In this document: piece after piece, positions 1-6,877 of the stretch
Position numbering within the stretch: the first letter of the stretch is position 1
Layout of the letters: each line of letters begins with the position of its first letter
Assembly (NCBI GenBank): GCA_934454005.1
Contig: CAKSGI010000095.1
Span: forward strand, 1 to 7,026
Origin: an uncultured Eubacteriales bacterium
Lineage (GTDB): Bacteria > Bacillota_A > Clostridia > Oscillospirales > Acutalibacteraceae
Reading direction: 5' to 3'
Length of the DNA stretch: 7,026 bases
Notes under the pieces: generated by a model
Databases searched by the model: none
What the model saw: only the letters and a program-made list of their open reading frames with translations
Told to the model about the DNA's origin: nothing
Program-made: the position numbers and the translations under genes

Positions 1-81
1 GGAGACTGTATCTTTGTGCCAGCGAACTCTAAGCTTTTAACAATACATGGACAAGCACAGTTTTTAGATGTTCATGCATGA
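1..81 (+). CDS. C-terminal fragment, probable class I mannose-6-phosphate isomerase (partial at 5' end)
   Basis: Reading from base 1, 26 codons run open to a TGA at 79-81. The peptide contains GDCIFVPANS followed by LLTIHG and ends FLDVHA. The GD-x-IFVPA-x turn followed by a TI-x-G strand is the usual last cupin strand pair of class I mannose-6-phosphate isomerases (ManA), which interconvert fructose-6-phosphate and mannose-6-phosphate in the cytosol and supply GDP-mannose synthesis. Only the tail is present, so the zinc-binding and catalytic residues cannot be checked, and another cupin protein is possible. By hand count 32 of 81 bases are G or C, higher than the acyltransferase genes that follow, so this may be the edge of an older or housekeeping gene next to the variable part of the locus. 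A 63-bp gap separates it from the next gene. The ManA call rests on motif resemblance. Confidence 0.55.
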   Translation, partial: GDCIFVPANSKLLTIHGQAQFLDVHA

Positions 82-134
82 AAGAATATAAAGAAAAAAT
101 GTAAATGTTAATATTTGATTTTTTATGGATTTAT

Positions 135-140
135 AGGTGG
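135..140 (+). promoter_or_regulatory. Ribosome binding site that selects the ATG at 145
   Basis: AGGTGG lies 4 bases before the ATG at 145. An in-frame TTG at 115 would add ten residues but has no Shine-Dalgarno sequence, so 145 is preferred as the start of the first acyltransferase. Confidence 0.6.
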
Positions 141-144
141 TTAT

Positions 145-1123
145 ATGGAAAAAGGGATTACCAGGGAAGTAACGACAATTCTTAAAGCAATAGCGATATT
201 AACAGTTATATTTACACATGCAAATGGAAAGCTGGCTTTTGTGGGCGTTCCTTTATTATGCAATTCAAAATTCACCAGTGAACTATGTAAAGGTGGAATG
301 TCTACTTTTTTGATTTTATCGGGATATGGATTGTACTGTTCATATCAAAAAAAAGGTTTTGATAACTGGTGGGATCGTAAAATTACGAAGATTTTTCTAC
401 CTGCAATTTTGATACAAATTGTATGGTTTTTGTTAGTTTCTATATACACCTATTTTAGCAGTAAAACGATTACAATATCTTGGGCAACTTTAATTACGGA
501 TATTTTATGCATCAGTCAGCAAAATAATATTGATGGCAGTATGTGGTATTTAAGCTATTTATTATTTTGTTATACAGTATTTTATGTTTTTTAGATATTT
601 TAAAGAAAAACTCGCATTTGCGTTATTTATTATTTTCTGGATTTTATTAGCACCTATAGCGAAATCTGCTTATATGAATAACTGGTATTGCATATCAGCA
701 TTTATGATTGGTGTAATTTTAGGAAAAATAACATCTACTTATGAAATCTATATAACTGTACTAACAAAAGTGATTAGTATTATTTTAGCTATTATTGTAG
801 GTGTTTGCTATTATCTTTATCCAGGTGAAAATTGGGTAGTAGATAATGTGACTAGTCTTTCACTATCTATGGGATTTATACTAATTGTTAGTTTATTTGA
901 TTGTAGTAAATTGAAAGTCTTACAATTTATTGGTAAGAATTCTTTTATTCTTTGTTTGTTGCAGGGTAAAACGATATATAAATTTCCTTATGACATTTTT
1001 AAACCTGGTATTAGTAGGGAGATTGCATTTATTGTATTATTAGTAATTAGTATATTATTAGCAGATTTTGATAATCAAGGCGGAAAGAGAGAAGAAAATG
1101 ACATTACAACCAATAACAAATGA
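145..1123 (+). pseudogene. Acyltransferase-3 family membrane O-acyltransferase, split by a frameshift
   Basis: This is an integral membrane acyltransferase-3 (OafA/NodX/WcjE-like) protein that would transfer an acyl group, usually acetyl, to a surface sugar. Frame 145-594 encodes the N-terminal part: a first hydrophobic helix with the motif FTHA (His25, the conserved helix-1 histidine), FLILSGYG (about 55-62), basic residues around 78-82, and a helix beginning MWYLSYLL. It stops at TAG 592-594. The remaining helices continue in the +1-shifted frame from 584 to TGA 1121-1123. Removing one T from the T6 run at 587-592 joins them into one frame of 326 codons, giving 325 residues, a normal family length. 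The internal ATG at 584 has no ribosome binding site, so the second half is unlikely to be a separate gene. It could be a dead gene, a phase-variable gene in the OFF state, a slippage-expressed gene or a sequencing error. It overlaps the next gene by 26 bases. Confidence 0.8.
587..592 (+). other. T6 homopolymer at the frameshift point
   Basis: Six consecutive T residues sit exactly where the acyltransferase reading frame breaks. With five T residues the codons would read Tyr-Val-Phe-Arg-Tyr-Phe-Lys and carry on without a stop; with six, a TAG follows two codons after the tract begins. The position fits a one-base slippage event in a homopolymer. Confidence 0.75.
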
Positions 1124-2207
1124 AAAAACATCAAAGATTATTTCTCTTCAAGCATTACGTGCTATAGCTTTTTTAGGAATATTAACTTCACACGTTAAAG
1201 CTAGTGACTTAGGATCTTGGGGAGTGTCAATTTTTATTATATTATCAGGATTTGTTATGTATCTAACATATAGAGAAAGAAACCTTCCTGATGATATGCA
1301 TGGGGCTTTATCTTTTTCTATTATGAAATTGAAAAAATTATATCCACTACATGTTATAACGATGCTTTTGTCACTAGTGTTAATTATACTAGATCAAATT
1401 GGTAGATTTACTATAAAATTTATTGTATTTCACATAGGAATGGTTATTCTTAATATATTTTTGTTGCAAGATTGGGTGCCTTCTTCTTATGTTTATTTTT
1501 CATTAAATGGAGTTGCTTGGTATTTATCATTTTGTTTGTTTATGTATTTTATGTTTCCTTTTATAATGAAAGGTTTACGAAAAATCAAAAGTAATAAAGA
1601 GACAATAATTACTATTTTTTCTGTATATGGTATACAGGTATTGGCTGGCTATTTTTCAAGTTTTTTATCACAATCAATATGGATATTTGATGGTACATCA
1701 CATTGGTTTACTTATGTTTTACCATTATTTCGTTTAGGAGACTTTGTGATTGGATGTTGTCTTTGCTATTTATACCTTAATCGTAATCATGAACATAATA
1801 TTTTTAAGTATGAGATGTTTGAAGTTTTTACATTAATTTCCATTATTGTTGCAGATTATATTTTTAAAAATAAAATTGGTTTTCTTGGTTCAGAATGGTT
1901 TAAATATTCAATATTATATACTTTATCAGCATCAGCGACAGTATATTTGTTTGCAATAAAAAAAGGCTTTTTAACCAACATTGCTACAAATAAACTTTTA
2001 ATTTATTTGGGAAATATAAGCGCACATGCTTTCTTAATACATACAGTAATAGTTAAGTTTTATGTTGTAGTATTAAATAAGTATTTTGGAATAGATTTAA
2101 ATGTATGGAATCAAGCAATTTTAGTATTTTTACTTACCATCTTAGGAACTAAAATTTATGTTGCAGTAGAAAATAATATTAAAAAGAAAACATACAAAAA
2201 AGCATAA
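1098..2207 (+). CDS. Acyltransferase-3 family membrane O-acyltransferase (intact)
   Basis: A 369-residue polytopic membrane protein of the acyltransferase-3 family, which moves an acyl group (commonly acetyl from acetyl-CoA) across or at the membrane to a polysaccharide hydroxyl. Visible marks are ALRAIAFLGIL with the helix-1 His32 (TSH), SIFIILSGF (about 44-52), KLKKLYPLH (77-85, the basic-x-P motif, with Lys where Arg is usual), WYLSF (141-145), and a late helix LGNISAHAFLIH (304-315). About ten hydrophobic segments are evident and the tail is Lys-rich. The ATG at 1098 is chosen because purine-rich GGAAAGAGAG (1082-1091) precedes it; a TTG ten codons upstream is a poorer start. The gene begins inside the end of the preceding acyltransferase and ends with two in-frame stops (TAA TAA, 2205-2210). 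G+C in 1501-1800 is only 80 of 300 bases. The acyl donor and target sugar cannot be told from sequence. Confidence 0.88.
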   Translation: MTLQPITNEKTSKIISLQALRAIAFLGILTSHVKASDLGSWGVSIFIILSGFVMYLTYRERNLPDDMHGALSFSIMKLKKLYPLHVITMLLSLVLIILDQIGRFTIKFIVFHIGMVILNIFLLQDWVPSSYVYFSLNGVAWYLSFCLFMYFMFPFIMKGLRKIKSNKETIITIFSVYGIQVLAGYFSSFLSQSIWIFDGTSHWFTYVLPLFRLGDFVIGCCLCYLYLNRNHEHNIFKYEMFEVFTLISIIVADYIFKNKIGFLGSEWFKYSILYTLSASATVYLFAIKKGFLTNIATNKLLIYLGNISAHAFLIHTVIVKFYVVVLNKYFGIDLNVWNQAILVFLLTILGTKIYVAVENNIKKKTYKKA

Positions 2208-2285
2208 TAATTTTATGGTTTAAACGAATCTAATCCAGTGAGATAGACAAGAAAATAAAAATTATAGTATGTATTATTATTAATG

Positions 2286-2291
2286 AGGGAG
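2286..2291 (+). promoter_or_regulatory. Ribosome binding site that selects the ATG at 2298
   Basis: AGGGAG is followed by six bases and then ATG at 2298, an ideal spacing. The upstream in-frame ATG at 2283 overlaps this site and has none of its own, so translation most likely starts at 2298; a second ATG follows directly at 2301. Confidence 0.75.
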
Positions 2292-2297
2292 TATAAA

Positions 2298-2978
2298 ATG
2301 ATGGACAAAAATAAAATTATTAAACTTGTAAATTCACATCATTCTTTGTTTTGTTTATGTTCAAAAGTATATAACAATATATCATTAAAAAATAAATTAC
2401 ATACTATAGGATGTAAGGTTAAAGCTGGCGTTTCTATTATTAAAGGACTAAAGATTACAAATAATGGTCAAGATAATGAAGTTATAATTGGAGATTTTGT
2501 TATCATCGAAAATAGCTCGATGATCATTCAGGGTGATCATAATCGAATTGTCATAGGTGGTTATTCATACTTGAATGAAGTTGAATTATATATGGAAGAT
2601 GATGATAACAGGATTCAGATTGGTTCTCATACATCTCTTTGTGGTAAAGCCCACTTAGCAACAATTGAAGGTACAAAGATAAGTATTGGAGATAATTGTT
2701 TATTTTCCAGTGAGTTACATTTTAGAACTGGAGATTCTCATTCAATAGTCAATATGGAGGGTGAACGTATAAATCCTTCTAAAGACATTGTTATTGAAGA
2801 CCATGTTTGGATTGGTACAAGGGTAACTTGTTTAAAAGGTGTTCATGTAGCAAAAGATACTATTGTTGCGGCAACGACTACATTATGTAAAGAATACAAG
2901 ACACCTAATGTAATTATTGCTGGTATTCCGGGTAAAGTGATTAAAACTGATGTTAACTGGAATATTGAAAGAAATTAG
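2298..2978 (+). CDS. Left-handed beta-helix (hexapeptide repeat) O-acetyltransferase
   Basis: A 226-residue soluble protein of the LbH/hexapeptide acyltransferase superfamily (WbbJ/maltose O-acetyltransferase-like), expected to use acetyl-CoA to O-acetylate a polysaccharide sugar or precursor in the cytosol. A short N-terminal helical region (about 1-35) is followed by many imperfect [LIV]-G-x4 turns, such as VIIGDF, IVIGGY, IQIGSH and ISIGDN. FRTGDSHSI (142-150) carries the likely catalytic His148, and the loop INPSKDIVIEDHVWIG (158-173) is typical of polysaccharide-locus members. IPGKVIK near the C-terminus is the usual closing motif. It lacks the N-terminal Rossmann-like nucleotide-sugar domain of PglD, so it is a poor candidate for the N-acetyltransferase of bacillosamine synthesis. 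It is separated from its neighbours by gaps of 90 and 63 bp. The exact substrate is unknown. Confidence 0.85.
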   Translation: MMDKNKIIKLVNSHHSLFCLCSKVYNNISLKNKLHTIGCKVKAGVSIIKGLKITNNGQDNEVIIGDFVIIENSSMIIQGDHNRIVIGGYSYLNEVELYMEDDDNRIQIGSHTSLCGKAHLATIEGTKISIGDNCLFSSELHFRTGDSHSIVNMEGERINPSKDIVIEDHVWIGTRVTCLKGVHVAKDTIVAATTTLCKEYKTPNVIIAGIPGKVIKTDVNWNIERN

Positions 2979-3032
2979 AAGGTACTTTAGAAAATACATG
3001 CTAGTGAAAAACAATGCATATAAAGATACCTT
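2979..3032 (+). other. Nested inverted repeat in the gap before the dehydratase gene
   Basis: AAGGTACTTT (2979-2988) pairs with AAAG-A-TACCTT (3022-3032), ten base pairs with one bulged A. Inside the loop, ATGC (2998-3001) can pair with GCAT (3016-3019). No T-run follows, so it is not a standard intrinsic terminator. It starts at the base after the acetyltransferase stop codon and ends 9 bases before the next ATG. It could be a leader or mRNA-processing structure, or chance in AT-rich DNA. Confidence 0.4.
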
Positions 3033-3041
3033 TGTGATAGA

Positions 3042-4907
3042 ATGTTACATATGAACAAAATAGTTAAAACAGTACGAAATAACAGAGAAGTTAGTCTTTT
3101 TCTTATAGATGTTTTTTGCATAGCATTTGGTTATATTTTTGGATTTGTCTTTAGATTTATAGATAATCCAGCTTCAATTGTGTCATATCATGCTCATTTT
3201 AGATCTATGATTATGACATTACCTTTTGTTATTGGAATTAACTTATGTTTTTTTGCAATAATGAAAATTAACAAATCATTATGGAAATATACAGGACTGG
3301 ATGAAGTTGGAAGAATATGCTTTGCATCATTTATTTCAAATATAATCTGGTTTTTAATTGTATATAATCTTCCACTAACACCATATGTAAGATCGGTTCC
3401 TATTCTTGGAATGATTTTTCAGCTTGTATTGATGTTAGGCTTTAGATTTACATATCGCATGATACATGAGAAAAATATTCAAAAGATTAAGAAAAAAAGA
3501 GCTTTGATTATTGGTGCGGGATCTGCAGGAGCACTTTTAGAAAGAGATATTAGAGAAAATGATAAATTCGATGCGATGGTTGTTGGATTTATCGATGACA
3601 ATAAAAATCTTGTAGGAAAGAGAATTTCAGGTGTTGAAGTTTTAGGGACTGTAGATGATATACACAATATTATCAAAAAAGTAGATGTAAATATTGTATA
3701 TATTGCTATTCCTAGTGCATCTAAAAAGAGACTATCAGAGATTATTGATGTTTGTAGTAATTTGAATTTAAAAACACAAATCATGGATTACCAAGTTAGA
3801 AAGAACTTGGAAGAAGTTTCGACGATAAGAGAAGTGTCTGTTGAAGATTTGTTAGGTAGAAATGAAATTACTCTTGATGCAAATTCAATTCATGGATACT
3901 TAGAAGATAAAGTTGTCATGGTTACAGGTGGTGGTGGCAGTATTGGTTCTGAATTATGCCGCCAGATTGTAAGATTCAACCCTAAGATACTAATTGTTTT
4001 TGATATTTATGAAAATAATATGTATAACCTGCAACAGGAATTACTTATCAAAATTAGAAATGGTGAATTACATACTACTGCAAAGTTAGAATTCCTTATT
4101 GGAAGCGTTAGAGATAAAAAGAGATTAGATGAAGTGATGAACAAATATCATATTGATGTTGTGTTCCATGCGGCTGCTCATAAACATGTGCCACTTGTAG
4201 AAAGTTCACCTAAAGAAGCAGTAAAAAATAATGTCTTTGGTACATATAATACAATTCGAGCTTGTATTAGAAATGGTGTAGGAAAGTTTGTGCTTATTTC
4301 TACAGATAAAGCTGTAAACCCTACAAATATCATGGGTTGCACAAAGAGAATTACGGAATTAATTATTCAAGCGTTAAAAAATAACGGTGTTACAAGAGTT
4401 GGAGCTGTACGTTTTGGAAATGTATTAGGTTCTAATGGATCTGTTATTCCGTTATTTAAAGAGCAGATTTCTTCAGGTGGACCAGTTACAGTAACTGATC
4501 CTAATATTGAACGTTACTTTATGACAATTCCTGAAGCTGCGGGATTAGTGTTACAGGCTGGTGCTTATGCAGACAATGGAGAAATCTTTGTTTTAGATAT
4601 GGGTACTAGAGTGAAGATTTTAACACTTGCAGAAAATATGATTAGATTATCTGGTTTAAAACCATATGAAGATATTGATATTGAATTTATTGGTTTAAGA
4701 CCAGGTGAAAAGATGTATGAAGAAATTAGTCTTGGTAATGAGAAAAGATATAAAACAGAGAATAATCGTATTTTTGTCAATGAACCAATGAAATTTGATA
4801 AAGAGAAATTCTTGAATGAACTAAAAGAATTTGAAGTTGCGATTGATTCTAATACAAATGAAGAAATGTCTAAAAAAGTATTTAATTTAGTTGAAGAATA
4901 TAAGTAA
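3042..4907 (+). CDS. Membrane-bound UDP-GlcNAc 4,6-dehydratase, PglF/CapD/WbpM family
   Basis: This 621-residue protein has the full-length architecture of the family. Four transmembrane helices lie at about 17-38, 55-75, 92-112 and 117-136. A first nucleotide-binding domain follows with GAGSAG at 158-163, then a catalytic extended short-chain dehydrogenase domain from about 287. NAD(P) is bound by TGGGGSIG (295-302), and AAAHKHVP lies at 377-384. The active site reads S420-T421-D422-K423, with Met431 and Lys435. Met occupies the place of the classical SDR tyrosine, as in Campylobacter PglF, which implies a retaining 4,6-dehydratase making UDP-2-acetamido-4-keto-2,4,6-trideoxyglucose rather than a C5-inverting FlaA1/PseB enzyme. 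LRPGEKMYEE (552-561) is the conserved C-terminal motif. The ATG at 3042 has only a weak GTGAT upstream; ATG 3051 is an alternative start. The aminotransferase gene follows 18 bp later, so the two probably act in sequence. Confidence 0.92.
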   Translation: MLHMNKIVKTVRNNREVSLFLIDVFCIAFGYIFGFVFRFIDNPASIVSYHAHFRSMIMTLPFVIGINLCFFAIMKINKSLWKYTGLDEVGRICFASFISNIIWFLIVYNLPLTPYVRSVPILGMIFQLVLMLGFRFTYRMIHEKNIQKIKKKRALIIGAGSAGALLERDIRENDKFDAMVVGFIDDNKNLVGKRISGVEVLGTVDDIHNIIKKVDVNIVYIAIPSASKKRLSEIIDVCSNLNLKTQIMDYQVRKNLEEVSTIREVSVEDLLGRNEITLDANSIHGYLEDKVVMVTGGGGSIGSELCRQIVRFNPKILIVFDIYENNMYNLQQELLIKIRNGELHTTAKLEFLIGSVRDKKRLDEVMNKYHIDVVFHAAAHKHVPLVESSPKEAVKNNVFGTYNTIRACIRNGVGKFVLISTDKAVNPTNIMGCTKRITELIIQALKNNGVTRVGAVRFGNVLGSNGSVIPLFKEQISSGGPVTVTDPNIERYFMTIPEAAGLVLQAGAYADNGEIFVLDMGTRVKILTLAENMIRLSGLKPYEDIDIEFIGLRPGEKMYEEISLGNEKRYKTENNRIFVNEPMKFDKEKFLNELKEFEVAIDSNTNEEMSKKVFNLVEEYK

Positions 4908-4925
4908 TAGTGAGAGGCAGTTTTT

Positions 4926-6173
4926 ATGAAACTAGAAGAAACTCATATTAAACCTTTTGAGAAGAAGGTGTGGTTATCTTCTCCTACAATGCATGGGGAA
5001 GAACTTGAGTATGTTAAAGAAGCATACGAAACAAACTGGATGAGTACAGTTGGTGAAAATATCAATGAGATTGAAAAAACTATTGCAAGTAAAGTTGGCT
5101 GTAATTATGCGGTTGCTTTATCTTGTGGAACAAGTGCATTACATTTGGCGGTTAAATTAGCAAAAGTAAAACGTGGTGATTATGTTTTCTGTTCAGATAT
5201 GACTTTTGATGCGACTGTAAATCCTGTTGTATATGAAGGTGGAATTCCTATTTTTATTGACACAGAAAGAGATACATGGAATATGTCACCAGTAGCTTTA
5301 GAAAAAGCATGTGAGTTATATCCTGATGTTAAGTTACTGGTAATTGCGCATTTATATGGAACACCAGGTAAAATTGATGAAATTAGAGAAATCTGCCAAA
5401 AGCATAATATTACGATTATTGAAGATGCAGCGGAATCACTAGGTGCTACATATAAAGGTATTGAAACAGGTTCTTTTGGTGATTTTAACTGTATTTCTTT
5501 TAATGGTAATAAGATTATTACGGGTTCTAGTGGGGGAATGTTATTAACTGACAGTTTAGAAGCTGCTAATAAAGTACGTAAATGGTCTACACAATCAAGA
5601 GAAAACGCTCCATGGTACCAGCATGAAGAACTTGGCTATAACTACCGTATGAGTAATGTTATTGCTGGTGTTGTTAGAGGACAAATTAAATATTTAGATG
5701 AACATATCGCACAAAAGAAAGCAATATATGAAAGATATAAAGAAGGATTAAAAGAACTACCAGTAACGATGAACCCTTATGATGAAGTAAACTCAGTTCC
5801 TAATTTCTGGTTATCATGCTTGCTTATAGATGAAGAAGCGATGTGTAAACAGGTTCGTGGAGAAACAGATGTTTGTTATGTTCCTGAACATCATAAATCA
5901 TGTCCTACAGAAATCTTAGATGCAATTAGTTCAATTAATGCTGAAGGTAGACCAATCTGGAAACCAATGCATATGCAGCCAATCTATAGAATGAATCCAT
6001 TTATCACGGAAAAAGGTGATGGTAGAGGACAAACTGATGCATATATTAAAGGGTCTATGGTAGATGTTGGAATGGATATTTTTAGCCGAGGTTTATGTTT
6101 ACCTTCAGATAACAAGATGACACCTGAGCAACAAGATATTATTATAGAAATGATAAAAAGGTGTTTTGATTAA
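4926..6173 (+). CDS. DegT/DnrJ/EryC1/StrS-family sugar-nucleotide 4-aminotransferase
   Basis: A 415-residue PLP-dependent aminotransferase, likely acting on the 4-keto product of the preceding dehydratase to give UDP-QuiNAc4N (PglE-like) or UDP-FucNAc4N/AATGal (WcfR-like), with glutamate as the usual amino donor. The N-terminus has the family opening VWLSSPTMHGEE and ETNWMSTVG. SCGTSALHLA (66-75) forms the phosphate-binding region, EDAAESLGA (166-174) provides Asp167 for the pyridine nitrogen, and SFNGNKIITG (191-200) contains Lys196, the predicted Schiff-base lysine. NYRMSN (239-244) and RPIWKPMHMQP (342-352) are further conserved blocks. It is slightly longer than PglE, with an insertion-like segment around 355-380. 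GAGAGG at 4912-4917 lies 8 bases before the ATG. The stop shares one base with the next start (TAATG). G+C in 5581-5880 is 105 of 300. Product stereochemistry cannot be fixed from sequence. Confidence 0.92.
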   Translation: MKLEETHIKPFEKKVWLSSPTMHGEELEYVKEAYETNWMSTVGENINEIEKTIASKVGCNYAVALSCGTSALHLAVKLAKVKRGDYVFCSDMTFDATVNPVVYEGGIPIFIDTERDTWNMSPVALEKACELYPDVKLLVIAHLYGTPGKIDEIREICQKHNITIIEDAAESLGATYKGIETGSFGDFNCISFNGNKIITGSSGGMLLTDSLEAANKVRKWSTQSRENAPWYQHEELGYNYRMSNVIAGVVRGQIKYLDEHIAQKKAIYERYKEGLKELPVTMNPYDEVNSVPNFWLSCLLIDEEAMCKQVRGETDVCYVPEHHKSCPTEILDAISSINAEGRPIWKPMHMQPIYRMNPFITEKGDGRGQTDAYIKGSMVDVGMDIFSRGLCLPSDNKMTPEQQDIIIEMIKRCFD

Positions 6174-6877
6174 TGAATTTCTATTCTAAATATGTAAAAA
6201 GATTACTGGATATTGTTATTTCTCTATTATTTTTAATACTGTTCTGGTGGATATATATCATTTTATATTTTTTGGTTAAAGCCAAATTAGGCAGTCCTGT
6301 TCTTTTTTGCCAGCCACGACCAGGCTATAAAGAGAGAATTTTTAATATGTATAAATTCCGCAGTATGACAAATGAAAAAGACATTAATGGGAATTTACTA
6401 CCAGATGATAAACGTTTAACATCATTTGGATCATTTTTAAGAAGTTCTTCTTTAGATGAATTACCTGAGATATTTTGTATATTAAAAGGGGAGATGTCCT
6501 TTGTTGGTCCACGTCCGCAACTTGTTCGAGATATTGTATTTATGTCGGATGAACAAAGAAAAAGAGCAGATGTTAGACCAGGTTTAACAGGGTTAGCTCA
6601 AATTAGTGGAAGAAATAATATATCCTGGGATGATAAGTTGAATTATGATCTTGAATATATTAAAGATGTTTCTTTTGTAAATGATATAAAAATCTTTTTT
6701 GCAACATTTGCGAAAGTATTTAATAAAAATGACATCAATACAGATGGTTGTGCAACAGCGTACGATTATGGCGATGAATTATTAATGAATCATAAGATTA
6801 CAAAAGAATTTTATGATAAGAAACAACAGGAAGCTAAAGAGTTACTGGAAAGATTTTATGGAAATGACAAAATATAG
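6173..6877 (+). CDS. Monotopic phosphoglycosyl transferase, PglC-like initiating sugar transferase
   Basis: A 234-residue small polyprenyl-phosphate phosphoglycosyl transferase, which would move sugar-1-phosphate from a UDP-sugar to undecaprenyl phosphate on the inner membrane face and so start repeat-unit assembly. One hydrophobic segment (about 10-36) precedes the catalytic domain. Conserved blocks are QPRPG (47-51), YKFRSM (60-65), SLDELPE (93-99) with the catalytic Asp95-Glu96 pair, SFVGPRPQLV (109-118), VRPGLTGLAQ (134-143) and GRNNISW (146-152). Two features differ from PglC: the Ser-Pro that kinks the re-entrant helix is replaced by Trp25-Trp26, and a charged C-terminal tail of about 35 residues (200-234) is added. 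AAAGGTG (6157-6163) lies 9 bases before the ATG, and the TAATG junction suggests coupling to the aminotransferase. The likely substrate is that enzyme's 4-amino sugar, by context. Confidence 0.92.
   Translation: MNFYSKYVKRLLDIVISLLFLILFWWIYIILYFLVKAKLGSPVLFCQPRPGYKERIFNMYKFRSMTNEKDINGNLLPDDKRLTSFGSFLRSSSLDELPEIFCILKGEMSFVGPRPQLVRDIVFMSDEQRKRADVRPGLTGLAQISGRNNISWDDKLNYDLEYIKDVSFVNDIKIFFATFAKVFNKNDINTDGCATAYDYGDELLMNHKITKEFYDKKQQEAKELLERFYGNDKI

Noticed and set aside
584..1123. Second half of the broken acyltransferase as an independent gene
   Set aside because: It has no ribosome binding site before ATG 584 and lacks the N-terminal catalytic helices; its sequence continues the upstream frame exactly at the T6 tract.
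2218..2225. GTTTAAAC palindrome in the 2208-2297 gap
   Set aside because: An isolated eight-base AT-rich palindrome with no second copy nearby; no operator or attachment-site context.
2244..2273. Possible promoter before the beta-helix acetyltransferase (TAGACA with TATAGT or TATGTA)
   Set aside because: TAGACA is a fair -35 element, but TATAGT lies only 13 bases away and TATGTA at 18 bases matches the -10 consensus poorly. Such matches are expected by chance in this AT-rich gap.
2208..2297. Search for a terminator after the second acyltransferase
   Set aside because: No GC-rich stem followed by a T-run was found, so an operon break here cannot be supported.
3479..3784. 101-codon open frame on the minus strand
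   Set aside because: It lies wholly inside the first Rossmann domain of the dehydratase gene, has no recognisable motif and reads as an antisense shadow of AT-rich coding sequence.
4565..4780. 71-codon open frame on the minus strand
   Set aside because: It is antisense to the conserved C-terminal part of the dehydratase (including LRPGEKMYEE) and resembles no protein family.
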